A DNA stretch of 64,000 nucleotides from Druceiella hillmani (GCA_039881145.1 JAYKKI010000006.1:14081001-14145000); one strand, 5' to 3'. Shown: positions 1-12,253, counted from the first letter of the stretch. The notes: generated by a model from the sequence alone, not told the origin. Made by a program: numbers and translations.

Positions 1-720
1 GTAATGGTACCAAAAAGCACAAAAAAATGATCTTCATACTATAAAATGTTAGTACCTACTTCGTTTTTTCACCACTTATAGTAAATACTAAATGTTAAAA
101 TTTCAAAGGATTTTTTCCAAAAGTTTGATTTTTTAGTTAAGTCACTTTTGTTCTATCGGAGCAAAATATACATACTTATATATAAATTTATTTTTATTTT
201 AGTAATATTATTAATTTTCTCGTATATTAATTAATATACTCAATGTGATTTATATCTTTTGTTGTACTTCAATTTGAAATTTATAATAATCCATCTTACG
301 GTAAGGGACAAGAATAAGTCATAACTTTAAATTGTCTTTTTTCATATTTTAAACGGAAAACTATATGCTTTTGTAACAAATGCCGTTAATTGTTGATTTT
401 TAAAAAAATGAGGTATTTTCATTAAAAAGGTCTAGAGAGAAATTTAATAAAAAACATGTGATATTACAAGTTATTCCAAAACTTACCATACGTTTTAAAA
501 TTTATTATCTTTGTGAAATAAAAATCTTTGCCAAATGAGGTTTTAATTAAAATTTATATTAAAAAATCTAAGCTTATCACTAAAACGCATTCCGTCTAGA
601 ACAATGTTTTATACTTAATATGATAGTCGTGTAAAACGCGTTGTCGATGAAATTCGCCGAATTTTTGATATAATACTCAAACAATAAATATCTTATTTAT
701 TTAAAAATTTAAAAATTATT
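1..720. other. AT-rich non-coding stretch
   Basis: No open frame of coding character is visible. The sequence is A/T runs and short degenerate repeats, some resembling the 171-bp units that follow, so this may be a more decayed part of the same repeat. Confidence 0.5.
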
Positions 721-1050
721 TACCGTTAGTTTTTGGTAAAAGTCGCTCTAAAAATTGTACAATTAACCTTACAGGAAAGTAGTCATTTCACCACACTCAC
801 TTTTATTTAAAAAACACTTCGGGCGATTTGTCTAAAAAACGAAGTCATTGGAAAATGTTGTTATATGAAAATTTTGAAAATAATATATATTTACCGTTTA
901 GTTTTGGTAAAAATCTTTCTCAAAAATTATACAACTAACATTAAAGAAAAAGTAGTCATTTTACTTAATTTTATTTTAAAAAACCATCGAGCGATTTATT
1001 TAATAAACTAAGTAAATGTAATATGATATTGTCTTGAAAAAAATATTTTG
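721..1050. repeat. Two diverged tandem copies of a ~171-bp unit
   Basis: Both copies open with TACCGTTnGTTTTGGTAAAA (near 721 and 892). Both then carry a tract ending in ACAAnTAAC, a GTAGTCATTT block and a CGATTTnTnTAA block in the same order. The copies are clearly diverged, so the duplication is old. No coding frame runs through them. Confidence 0.7.
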
Positions 1051-1294
1051 AAAAAAAAAAAAATAATTTTCAGTAAAACATTAAAAATTTTCCTCCCCGC
1101 ATTTTAATTTTTGAGTACAGCTTCTTTCATAACTAAGCTTCGCTTCAACTTATGTTAGTATCAAATTTAGTTTTGTACGTGCCAATAACTTAATGCCAAT
1201 GCTCTGTGCCAAAAGCCACCCAAAAACGACGGTGCGGGCAATACGCAATGAACGTATACACTTACAACTCCCCGTGTAGCACACATGTGTATCA

Positions 1295-1815
1295 CATAAT
1301 GTGCGGACAGATTTGGTCACTGTAACCGAGAATAGTATTTGAATTACAGTGGCTAAATCTAGTATTTGCTGATTATGTCTCACGAGACCTGTTCAAGAGT
1401 AGAAACTAAAACTTTTTCCAAAAGACCTGTGTTCTTCAAAAACATTTACTCCCATTTTTTGTTATTCGAAAGTGTCACATAATTTTCGGACAGATTGAGT
1501 CACTGTAACCGAAAATAGTATTTGAATTACAGTGGCTAAATCTAGTATTTGCTGATCATGTTTCACGAGACCTGTTCAAGAGTAGAAACTAAAACTTTTT
1601 CCAAAAGACCTGTGTTCTTCAAAAACATTTACTCCCACTTTTCGTCATTCGAAAGTGTCACATAATTTTTGAACAGATTGGGTCACTGTAATCGAGAATA
1701 GTATTTGAATTACAGTGGCTAAATCTAGTATTTTCTGATCATGTTTCACGAGACCTGTTAAAGAGTAGAAACTAAAACTTTTCCAAAAACCTGTGTTCCT
1801 CAAAAACATTTACCC
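1295..1815. repeat. 183-bp tandem repeat, about 2.8 copies
   Basis: Units start with CATAAT at 1295, 1478 and 1661, giving a constant 183-bp period. Shared blocks include TTTGAATTACAGTGGCTAAA and CACGAGACCTGTT, so copies are highly similar; the third stops near 1815. Each unit carries the internal near-inverted pair CACTGTAA / TTACAGTG. The short open frames crossing the array are by-products of the repeat. It looks like a small satellite or minisatellite. Confidence 0.9.
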
Positions 1816-2824
1816 ACCATATTATCTCTTATGGCATTCACACGCATGTCTCCTCACTTCGTCTTTCTCCGAGTATTTTAAAAGAATTTTATTAAGAAAG
1901 TTATTGTTAAATTTTTGTCATAAATTAACAGCTATTTCACAATATTTTTACTCAAAGAACTTTACATTCGTTTTTACCGTTAAATGTCTCATTAAGCTTT
2001 ATATTTTAATTTAATGGCTTATCATTCCATATACGCAAAATATCACATATTTTCGTATTTATACGTAATATTAAGCCATCTTGAACATAAACGTAAACAA
2101 TTATATTTTTTTAAATTTTGAACATATTGTCGAAAATATGAAAACATTATTCTTCGTTTTAATAGTACATATGTATTGACGTCCAATACTTTAATTGATT
2201 TGACCAATAGTTTTGATGCAAAGTCCAATGCTTTGATTAATTTACGTCATCCTATCATTAGGACGATATGATGCCGTAATGAAACGACGATTATGATACA
2301 TTAATTCTACATTAGTCGTATTTAAAATTCATTTGTTTATCTGTCGGAAAGGACTGAAGCCTTGCCCTGTTGAAGGACAGCGTTACCGTGTAGGCGTTTT
2401 ATACACCTCCGTTACATAATATAAACAAAGAAATGATGGGCTTTGATTTCTTTATTTATATTAACAATCAAATTCACTAAAGCAGTTGTAAACAGCGGTG
2501 CAGAAGGCTTCATTGTCAAACGTCACTCGGCATCTATCGTAAGTCGTTTGCCAACAGAGTCTAAGGCTAAGATTCCAGTTGCTAGAAAGATAATGGCATG
2601 AAAAATATTTGCGCGAAAATATTCTCAGTATATTATCTCATACATATCTAGCAAGCGACACTATGAATTTATTTCGCTATCATATAAAAACCAATACATA
2701 TGAATTCATATCATACATTTGAAAACGGATCAACCGCTAGACCTACCCAAACCCTTCATTCATTTTATTGTTGCTAAAAATTAAGGAACAACTGATAGCA
2801 ACCGACTAAAACGAAAATCTACCT
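1816..2824. other. No gene recognised
   Basis: AT-rich sequence. The part near 2340-2600 is richer in G+C and could be a decayed mobile-element segment belonging to the LINE relic downstream, but no recognisable protein motif could be read from it. Confidence 0.4.
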
Positions 2825-3500
2825 TTGTCAAACACTTTAATTACCATTAATCGATTATGGAGACGTGTGCTATCCTGATCTTAATGAAGAATATTTGTGC
2901 AAGTTGGAATGTCTTCAAAATTTATGCATTCGGTATATCTTCGGCCTCAGAAAATATGATCACATTTCTGAATACAGGTCAGTTCTCAAATAGCTCTTCA
3001 CATACTTACACTTCTTTTTAACATATTAAAAAATCCTCATAGCCCAAATTATCTTAGTGGCAAATATAAAGATTTGTCTACTCACGACCTTGGGCTGCTA
3101 TCTGAAAGTTCACAAATCCTACTTTTTCCTAAACTCACCTCTACCACTTACTAAAAATCCTTCATTGTCCAAGCAGCAAAAATTTGGAATCACCTGAATC
3201 CTGACACCGGTAAAATCACATCTCACGAAAAAGTCCTGCATCTCCTGAAACCTTTTCCTTCTTGTCCTTGCCCTTTTCTGTCTTTCCCATCCCAAATCAT
3301 GTCAATAGTTTGTTTTCTTTTTTAATTTACTTTTGTATTTTTTTTGTCTAATGTGCTAGGAAGAATTTTCATTGTAAAATCTCTTATAGTCTACCAACTA
3401 ACTTTCAATACAAATTGTTATGGTTTGCTGGAAGAGATTGCTCATGTAGAAATAAATCCGCCATATGTACTATACATAAAAGTTAATAATAATAATAGCA
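2825..3500 (+). mobile_element. 3' part of a non-LTR retrotransposon (CR1/jockey-like LINE), decayed
   Basis: A + strand frame at about 2850-2975 reads IDYGDVCYPDL followed by LQNLCIRYIFGLRKYDHIS. This is the characteristic C-terminal stretch after the reverse transcriptase palm in CR1/jockey-type ORF2 proteins (family knowledge). Further matching segments follow to about 3290 but are broken by stops and frame changes. Downstream, 3425-3470 holds a CTGGAAGAGATTGCT...AATAAATCCGCC block resembling the conserved 3' UTR of many arthropod LINEs. The copy ends in a short AATAATAAT tail near 3485-3500, the usual microsatellite-type LINE terminus. It is 5'-truncated and cannot be active. The clade is inferred from short motifs. 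Confidence 0.8.
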
Positions 3501-5452
3501 TTTAATATTATGATTAAAGTGCCCATTTTCCAAATCACAATACATTTTTAATGCTTCATAGCGAACTTACCAGTTTCAAGGATTTTCAGTGTCACCTGGT
3601 AAATGTCATTGATTATTATACATTGTAATAGACATTTTTTCTATATGCGTATCTTTCACATACATGGCAAAACTCCTTTTTAGAATGTTAGGAATATTCT
3701 CTAATGTTTTTCATTCTTAAGTTTCACTTTCATATATTAAAAAGAAACTTTTTTTAAAAACTTTTATATATTAAAAATTGACACAACTTACTATAGTTCA
3801 AAAGGCAAGGAACGATACTCACAAAATAAATAAAAAACAATTCTACATCAACGAATTTTAGGCGAAAAGGCTTAAGAAACCAATATACTCAGTGTAAACT
3901 TTTTAACCAAGTTTAGGAAATACGTATCCTTTGGATTGAACGTGAGAGAAATGTATGATTGCCTCGGGGCATTACCACGACTTGGCAGCAATCTTTGTTT
4001 TTCCAGCAAGAACGAACGGAGGAATATCCACGTGGCAAAGTTAATAATTCTGCACTTACAGATTCCACTCTCGTCTATGTTACATTTTGCATTATGGAAA
4101 CAGGGAACTAACACAAATTAAATGCAAGTCAAATACAAAAGTACAACTCAGCTTTTAAGTAAGAACTAAATTACTCAAGAAAAAAATGTAAAGGTTGTCT
4201 AATATTGTTTTTTTAGTAAAAAGTAATATAATTCCCATAAACTAGTTTCCTTCTTTTTAGTATGACTTAAACAACCCACAATACTTTATTACAAAATGCA
4301 GATTAAGGAAATCGTAACGAAAGTATTAAAATAGAAATTAAGGAAATCGTAACGAAAGAGATGAATGTAATCATAATCGATACTAGGCAACACCGCATTC
4401 AAACTTAGATATTAGAATAATAAAATGTCAGTGACCTACAATATATAAACGTATGGGTTTCTAATTTCGGACGAGAAGAATAACCTGATCAATAAATGAA
4501 TGACGTCAAACGTTCGATGCCTATCAGCAATTAGTTAATCCAAAATAACTATGAAATATTTAATTACTTTAATTGAACTTTCATAGTGCACTCTAGTAGA
4601 AATGAGAATAAACGAAATCAGACAAATACTTATCGACAAAAATTCAAATATTAGTTGGCCTTTAATTAATACTAAGAATTATCTACGCGTGTGCCTGTTT
4701 TTCTTTGTTTCTCGAATTTCCCGACGGTGTTCATTTTCTTATATGTAAAATCGATAGATATAAGCTCCACAAGTTCGAACTGTTCAATAATAGTTACTTT
4801 ACTGTTCTGAAAGTAAACAAACTTATCACTTATACTATGAATACAGTAAATTGAAAGTTTAATACCACCTTCTAACTCTCCTCCCTGAAGGGATCCATGT
4901 CCTTTTCTAACCGTCCGCCTCTCCTATCTTGAGCCCTTTACAGTCTCGAAACTGTATCCGTAATACCTGGCGATCGACCTTATGCGTCGATGTCTCCCCG
5001 GCAACCGGCAACAATATTCGTAGATTCCACCACTAACCTAATTGGAATACGAAACTTTGTCATCGAATCAGCATAATATTTGATTTACCCTGAAGGCTGC
5101 CCGGCGGAAAGACCCGTAGCTCTCGGAGACACCCAAATATATGTAAATTGAAAGTGGAGACTCATAACTATTTATGAAGTATATTTAATAATTTTACCCC
5201 GTCGCTATTACGGGTAGTTATTTGTAGTTTTGGTACGGCTGATTTGTTTGAAATACGTTTTGATTCAGCAATGTTATTTTGTGTGGCCGGGTGTAAGTTG
5301 CGGCAGTGGGAAATGACTGAATTATGTTTTTGGGTTGCGTCTGAAAGGAGGAAGCGTTGTAAGTACAGTTTTAATATGCAATATATCTTACTCGAGTTTA
5401 CTAAGGTGTATTCTTTACTTATTTCTTAATACTTGATTGTAATAATATATAT
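3501..5452. other. Intergenic/intronic, no gene recognised
   Basis: Mostly AT-rich. About 4860-5120 is a local G+C-richer island of unknown meaning. The small frame near 5244-5358 ends at a GTAAGT that would make a good splice donor, but no protein similarity or second exon supports it. Confidence 0.4.
4302..4358. repeat. Short direct repeat, 22 bp, 35-bp period
   Basis: ATTAAGGAAATCGTAACGAA occurs at 4302 and again at 4337, perfectly conserved, separated by 13 bases. It is probably a small slippage or duplication product. Confidence 0.85.
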
Positions 5453-5775
5453 AAAAAAGGTTAAATAGATAAAAATAGTGGTGGTTAATACATATAAAAA
5501 GGTTAAATAGATAAAAATAGTGGTAGTTAATACATATAAAAAGGATAAATAAATAAAAATAGTGGGGGTTAATACATATAAAAAGGATAAATAAATAAAA
5601 ATAGTGGGGGTTAATACATATAAAAAGGATAAATAAATAAAAATAGTGGGGGTTAATACATATAAAAAGGATAAATAAATAAAAATAGTGGGGGTTAATA
5701 CATATAAAAAGGATAAATAAATAAAAATAGTGGTGGTTAATACATATAAAAAGGATAAACCGATAAAAATACTGG
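5453..5775. repeat. 42-bp minisatellite, about 7.5 copies
   Basis: The unit begins AAAAAGGATAAATAAATAAA and continues with AATAGTGGGGGTTAATACAT, period 42 bp. The central copies are identical; those at the two edges carry substitutions (GGTTAAATAG, GTGGTGG). Because 42 is a multiple of three and the - strand frame lacks stops, the array produces an apparent 157-residue reading frame made of a 14-residue repeat. That frame is a consequence of the repeat and not evidence of a gene. Confidence 0.95.
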
Positions 5776-7089
5776 TATTTGTACCTTTGAAATGAAATAA
5801 TGTTGAAATTAAAACGAATTTTATTAACGTTAAATCACCCCTGCTGAAATTGAAAGGGTGAAAGAGTTTTTGTTTATTTATCATTATTAAATCTTGCACA
5901 CCATATTACATAACATGTAGACTGAAAAAATATACTTCCGGAAAACGCACTTCTTTAGGGGAAAATAAAAAACTGCATTAGGGCGACCACCAGACACTTA
6001 TAATGTTTATATTTTCACTACGTTATCCTGACAATTGCACTTACCTACGGAATGCTCGATTCAAAAATCAACTTTTACACAAACAAAATCATGGATAATC
6101 ACTGTACACATTTTCAGAATTTCAAGAGAAAGTCATTAATTAAAATTTCCTTGTAACCCTGGACTATAAGACCGCTCCTGATAATGAAAAAAAGTATTAT
6201 CTATTCGGCAAATTATGCAAAAAATATCAATAGATTTGGTTTTGTTTATAGAATACGAATAGCTGCTTAATGCATTCGGTATCATTATATAAATAGGCGA
6301 AGACGAAACAGTTAAAAACGATTTTCTGCTCTGTTAGTCAGCCAATTTTCTTTTTTCCTTTTTTGTTCGATAGCTATTGACGAGCTTTAGTGTTATCAAT
6401 AAAAAAAATTGGAAAATTCATTTACGTTTTCCGCAAATGTTCAATAAAGACATTATATAAATAGGCAAAGGCTATATAAGTACCGTATGAACAAATGATT
6501 CTAATGTTTGACCCTAGATGGTAGCACCTAATAACTGTCCAGATTTAAATTTATGTAGTACTTAAACTAGTAATTTATTTCTGTAACAATGTTTTAAAAA
6601 TATTTTACTATTTGAAATAATCTTTAAAATACAAATCACAATTTATTATCAATCGTTTACCACTTCTGTTATTGTTATTACTACTATAGAATCTGAATTG
6701 TGTAAAAATAGTCATTCTGGCAATTAGAAAATTTTGTCGTTTGAAAACAATGTTGATATTCGAAATATAATAAAAATGTTTTAAGAAATAAAGCCAAAGA
6801 ATGCCAAAGCAAAATAATGCTAATATCAAGGTATCAAATCAAAATAATATTAATCTTAACGTGTCAATTAATTCAATGTTGTCAATTTAAAACTGACAAT
6901 GGGTAATATGATGTAAAGTGAGATTTTAATAAGTGCGATGAAGTGTTATTGTACTTCGAATCAACGTTTTCTAAGTTTGTTGATTTGCATTAACGTTTTG
7001 GACTCTCGATTGAATTCAAAGTTCGTGTTTATATTTCTAATTTATTCAATAATAATAGGGTGGTATGAAAATGTTGGAACAAGAACAGT
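5776..7089. other. Intergenic/intronic, no gene recognised
   Basis: No coding region was recognised. The one notable element is the TATA-like and polyadenylation-like module at 6283-6466. Confidence 0.4.
6283..6466 (+). promoter_or_regulatory. Duplicated TATA-like box flanking poly(A) signals; possible solo-LTR remnant
   Basis: The 16-mer CATTATATAAATAGGC occurs exactly at 6283 and 6451. A TTCTGCTCTGTTAGTCAG stretch lies about 35 bases after the first box, where an initiator would be expected. Two AATAAA-type signals follow (near 6397 and 6443). TATA box, start-like region and AATAAA within about 170 bases is the arrangement of an LTR. No TG...CA ends, target duplication or internal retroelement could be established, so this is only a suggestion. 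Confidence 0.3.
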
Positions 7090-7410
7090 TTAACAAAAAT
7101 GTAACTTTTCCATTTTTTTGGTTTTAAATGAAAGAAAATATGCAAAAAAACGAGATATAAACCAAAATTAGGAGTCAGCTGCGATTATTTCTTTAAAAAA
7201 AGCGAATGTGAAAATGCGCGAAGTAGAACGCATAAAGTGAGGTTATAAAATTTATGTTTGAGAGCCAATTGACAACCATTTCTTCATACAAAGAGCATTT
7301 TTCAAATCAATTTTGTATAACGAAATAATCGTATCCAATGCCTAATTTTTGTAAATACGTCGTTTTTTATTTAAAACCAAAAAAAAATGTTATTTATATC
7401 TTTTTTTTTC
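7090..7410. repeat. Degenerate palindromic (foldback-like) element
   Basis: The left arm starting CATTTTTTTGGTTTTAAAT (7111-7129) is matched in reverse complement by 7369-7389. Pairing continues inward through AAAATTAGG (left near 7166, right near 7345) and CGATTATTTC (left near 7183, right near 7325) to a GAAAATGC block near the centre. The arms are roughly 95-130 bp with many mismatches. It ends about 50 bp before the Helitron reading frame, so it could be an independent MITE/foldback insertion or part of the Helitron's 5' flank. Confidence 0.6.
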
Positions 7411-7441
7411 AAGAACAGAACGTTGGTTTTGTTTTTTGAAT

Positions 7442-9504
7442 ATGCCTCGATGTTGTACACTAATTGGTCGAACCGAAAGGCGACAAATCAGGAATCATTG
7501 CCTTTTGCGTAATAATAATTCAAATACACGTTCATGTAATGAAAATACTTCAAATAGGCAGAGAAACAAAAACACAGATCATCACTAAAATGACAACGAA
7601 TATAATGTAAATAATTTGGATATTTTTCCAGATAATTATAAATGTACTTTGAATATTGTTCCAAGGAATTTTATTAGTCATAATTGTGGATCAATGGATA
7701 TAATATGTCGTTTTTGTAATGATAAACATTTCCAGTTTGAAATAACACATAATGCTTCAACTTCTTTCACATTATGTCGTCATAAAGAAAAAGTTTCTTT
7801 GTAGCCATTATCTGAAAATAGTTTTTTTAATAATTTGTTTAGTCGATTAAATTCAAATAATTGTCTTGAGAAACGTAAATCAAAGAACCTTTTCGAAAAT
7901 TATCTTGCTTATAATTCAAAATTTTTAATGGTTAGTTCAGAAGCAAAAATTGACACAAATTCTATGCAAGGAGTCTACTATTTCAAAATTCACGATTTAT
8001 CATCGTGCGGGTAATTTGATAACTGAATATGGTAAGAGTCCACGCTATGCGCAGTTATATTTTTATGATGTTGGTACTGTGGTTAAATTGAGATTATATG
8101 AAAATGCAATTATACTTTGTGATAATTAATTAATGCGGGAAATTGCAATTGAATTAGAGTAAATCCATTTGTTCGATTTTAAATCGATGCATGAATTTGT
8201 AACAGAGCTTTTAACATTTATAAGGAGGTGTCTATGGTTGTTAAAGTTAACAGGGATTTAGATATTATAAGATTTGATGATGCTATTCAAACATATGTTA
8301 GTGCTATTTTTAGTATTACAGATGGAGAAACAAGTTTTGAAAGAAATATTATTGCATTTAATAAAGTTAATTCTACCTTCCGTAACATTTCTATTTTAGA
8401 CGGTTCATTAGATCCTTTGGCGTATCCTACTTTATCCACTAATGGTGATACTGGATGGCATAATATCATAATTCATAACATAGCAAGTATATCTACAAAT
8501 GCTCATCAATATCTTTATAATGAAATTCCTGTTCATTACGTATGGCATGATAGGGAAAAAAAGGAAAATACGATCACATGGTGGAGACAAAATAATTTCG
8601 CGCACGTATGTAGTATCTCCTAAAGATATAGAACCATTTCGTTTAAGAATTTTGTTATTACATGTTTACAGTCCAAAGAACGTATAATGACATTGTTTAT
8701 AATACATTTGTAGAAGCATGCCACGCAAGAGGTTTAGCTTAAGACAACAACGAATGGAAGCAGAATTTGGAGGAAGCCAAAAACTTTCAATCACCAGAAC
8801 AAATGAGAGAATGATTCGCAATAATATACGCATTAAATATGTCTACTAACGCATTATTATTATGGAATGGATTTAAGACATATTTAAGTGAAGATGTTGC
8901 AAAGAATTATGATATTAATTCGACATTTAATTGTGCTCTTTTAGAAATTGAAGATATTTTAATTGTTCACAATTTAAATTGTGAATCATCTGGGCTGCCA
9001 GTTAAGACTGACATTGAATTTTTAAATTCGTTGAATGTTAGCGGAACGCCAGTTGAACTTAAACGTCAATTCTATAGTTACCCTCATTCGCAACTTAAAT
9101 ACTGCACAAGCTTTAGTTAATGGAACACGAATGAGAGTGAAACGCTTTTATCACAATACTGTGAAGTATTAACGGGAATTTTAATTCCGAGAGTTATTTT
9201 AACATTTTCTGGGACAATACTTCCATTTTAATTTCAAAGAACACACTTCCCGGTAATACTTTTATTTGCAATGACCATAAACAAATCGCAAGGTAAATGA
9301 CCATAAACAATCTTTTGATAAAATTGGTGTACTATTGTGACGTCCAGTGTTTTCGCATGGACAGTTATACGTTGCTGCAAGTACAGTTCATTCATTCGAT
9401 AGTTTGCAATTTTATATTTCTAATGAATGGTCAAGGCAACTTATTAAATAATAATGGAATTTTTACAAAGAATATTATTTATAGAGATGTTTTACGTATA
9501 AATT
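7442..9504 (+). pseudogene. Decayed Helitron Rep/helicase gene with internal deletion
   Basis: The protein type acts in rolling-circle transposition: an N-terminal Rep nuclease joined to a Pif1-like helicase. Starting at ATG 7442, several frames together show family blocks in the right order: a Cys/His-rich N-terminus (SMDIICRFC near 7695), a GVYYFKIHDL block (7970), the SPRYAQLYFYDVG block (8038), DPLAYP...GWH (8410-8460), SPKDIEPFRLRILLLHVYSP (8615-8680), ALLLWNGFKTYLSED (8845-8890), and at the C-terminus FAMTINKSQG (9270) and FSHGQLYVAAST (9350). The frame closes with TKNIIYRDVL at about 9465. At least five stops or frame changes break it. Between the ALLEIEDI block (8936) and EFLNSLNVSGTP (9015), the helicase core with the Walker A and B motifs is missing. 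The last motif reads YVAAST where active family members have YVALSR, so the arginine is gone. No Helitron 3' terminus (hairpin plus CTRR) was identified with certainty. Confidence 0.88.
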
Positions 9505-9755
9505 GATTCAAATTGCATTTAAATTTAAAATTCAAATTTATTTTTTAATTCTTTAATTATTCCATTAATTTTTGTAAGAATAACATACTTGAATCAAAAT
9601 TGGAGTTAATTATGTTTCAAAGAGTTCATTTTTTTTTTTTAATAACTTCTTTTAAATAGTTCAAACTTGTTTTTTATTTGAAATATAATTTTTTTTCATA
9701 TCAATAAATTAGGATTGAATATATTTGGCGTTAATTTTATAGAAATTCATTATTC

Positions 9756-10055
9756 ACAATTAAATGAAACTATGTGATGTAGTATTATTTCTACTTTCTT
9801 TAAGTTCTTTACCGCGACCTAGGTTTCGTTGTATTACAACATCTTCAGGTGGGCTATTAGCAAAGATGATCTATTAGCAGAAAATATATATAAAAATAAT
9901 ATGTATAAAAAGGGGGGCTATTAGCAGAATCTTTTCTAATAGCCCACCTGAAGATGTTGTAATACAACGAAACCTAGGTCGTGGTAAAGAACTTAAAGAA
10001 AGTAGAAATAATACTACATTAGAAAGTAGAAATAATACTAGTTTCATTTAATTGT
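9756..10055. repeat. Long inverted repeat (105/120-bp arms, 75-base spacer)
   Basis: The left arm 9756-9860 is almost perfectly complementary to 9936-10055. One mismatch is seen (ACCGCGAC against ACCACGAC). A second difference is an extra internal copy of about 22 bp (AGAAAGTAGAAATAATACTA) in the right arm. The spacer (9861-9935) is AT-rich and itself repeats CTATTAGCAG. A transcript through it would form a long hairpin. It lies 250 bp beyond the Helitron C-terminus and could be part of that element's 3' region or a later inverted duplication. Confidence 0.92.
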
Positions 10056-12218
10056 GGTAAATTAGGGTTTTTAAATTGTGATTTACTGTTATTTTACTGA
10101 ATTTATTTTGTATTTAATTATAATGACACGGAACTGTTTTGTATTCTAAGTACGTATCAATATGGTTTCAGATATACAATGAATGAATGTATAAGAGTGT
10201 ATCAGAATGTAAAAGAATGTAAAAAATGTTCGAAACATGCAAATTCATACACGTTTTCCTCAAATTTTCAATAATGGTTATTTATGGTCGAATTTCAACC
10301 ACTGAGTCAACTTTAGTTTTTTTTAATCACGCTACAAATAGATCGATCTACAAATAGATAAATGACCAATATCAAATTACTTACAACATATTGACTTATG
10401 ACAGGAAGCTAAAGAACAATGTCATTCGATTTAAATGTTTGTGTAGAGTATTCATAAAGTAGAAAAGTATGTTATTATTAGATAGTATTAAGGGCATAGA
10501 CATATTTCAAAATTTGTTATAAGTTACTTTAACATGAGATAGTAACGTAACCATCCTAGCCAATATTACAAATACGAAAGTATATTTGTTGTTTGTTATC
10601 TAATAACACTACAAAAACCAACAAGTTAATACTGAATTACATACTAGACTTGTAGTTGATACACCAGATAATGGAACGTAGGCGATCTGTGACTTTAATC
10701 ACGAAAAATATAAATACCGGGAAAAGTGCGTTGGGATGTTAGATACTCGATCACGCCTAAATGATTGGGCAGATTTTATAAAACATTGATTAAGGACTTC
10801 AGAGTACTCATTCATAACATTTTAACCCGCAAAATAACATAATTCCTGTAGTACAGAATTTCTGCACTATAGAAAAATGCAATTCCACGACATGTAAATA
10901 GATGACTCAACGTAACACAAGATAACAATTTAAATTTATTTACAGAAAAGTGTTGAGATAGTCTCATTGGATCTGGAATCAAACCCCCCCTTATTCGAAA
11001 ATCCATGCCGGCAAAGCTACGATAAAGCCTAATTTTCCACAAAAGTGGATGTATTGTTATATTCCCGCGTTTGTCTGTTTTCTTCAAATCTTGATAATTT
11101 CTGGGCAATGCTTACAAAACAATTTAAGAAAAACAAAAAAAGCAGAAAAATGGACCCAACACTTCTACTAGTAATCTTACTAAAACACTTTAAATACGAG
11201 TAGAACTTTCACTGCGAGGATTCTGTACATATATAAACATATATAAATATTAAAGGATACGTTTATTTATATTTCCATTAAACTCCCGAATAATATGGAC
11301 TCTATGACTTTAAGCAAAATCAAAATGGTGTCTGTAATATTTAAATTTGTACGCGAAAAAATATATATTTACAGCAAAACGTATTAAATATTGTATCATC
11401 GCCAAGAACTCGTTTAGAACATGATTAACACAGGTTATAAGATAGTTGTATATTAAATTATAGAACAGAAAGGAAGAAACGATAAATAATTAATAAAGTA
11501 ATAATAAATAATCCGTAAACAAAATACGTGTAGTTATTTATAACTTGAAACAAAAAAACGTGGCTTAACAAAATATTATAATAATAACAATAAATAAGAA
11601 GCATTTATCAGCAAATACATACAGTTCAGGGGACCAGCTAATGGCACACAAGATAACTTCCCGCGTGCGCGGTAAAGTGAGTGAGTAGCCCGAACGGGCA
11701 CGTATGTGAGGCTATATTTTGTGTTGCAGATTGATAAGCGCTCTTTTAATTTAAAAATTTTGGATGCCAATTTTAATTCTAAAAAATATTACCAGTAATT
11801 GATCAATACGGTAGTCGACTCATTCCAAATTTTGATATTTTTCGTACAATATTGTGAAATATAAGTTAATTAAAAACCAGTCTTGAAAAAAATTCAAAAA
11901 TTGATTGAAAAATAAGCCAGTTGTAGGCTTCCAAATTTGAAGATACGGATATAGTTGGGTATATCCCTGTCTCTTTTCCTCTCGTAGAATATAATGTGCA
12001 ATATTAAAAATTACCTCACAACACAGTATTGCCGTCTTTCTCTATAGGTTAAATTTAAACTTTTATAACTCGGTAAACTTTTAAGATTCTTAAAAAAAAT
12101 GTTCACTCTTCATCAGCTTGTAACTTGAAATTACGATTAATGAAATAAACTAAATTTAGTCAAATACCCAATTGACTTTACGTCAACACGATTCTCGTTG
12201 TGTTTTTTTTTGTAATTT
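10056..12218. other. Intergenic/intronic, no gene recognised
   Basis: Low-complexity AT-rich sequence. Open frames near 10812-11108 and 11576-11770 on the - strand have no recognisable motifs. A short G+C-rich patch sits at about 11640-11710. Confidence 0.4.
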
Positions 12219-12253
12219 TGGATAGTTGAATACATAATTCATTCAACTATCCA
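12219..12253. repeat. Short perfect hairpin, 13-bp stem
   Basis: TGGATAGTTGAAT (12219-12231) is followed after 9 bases by its exact reverse complement ATTCAACTATCCA (12241-12253). Confidence 0.9.

Noticed and set aside
5244..5360. Possible short exon ending at GTAAGT
   Set aside because: A good donor string exists, but the acceptor is weak, the peptide matches nothing I know, and no partner exon was found.
5426..5899. 157-residue membrane-like protein on the minus strand
   Set aside because: Produced by a 42-bp minisatellite whose length is divisible by three; no promoter, splice or conservation evidence.
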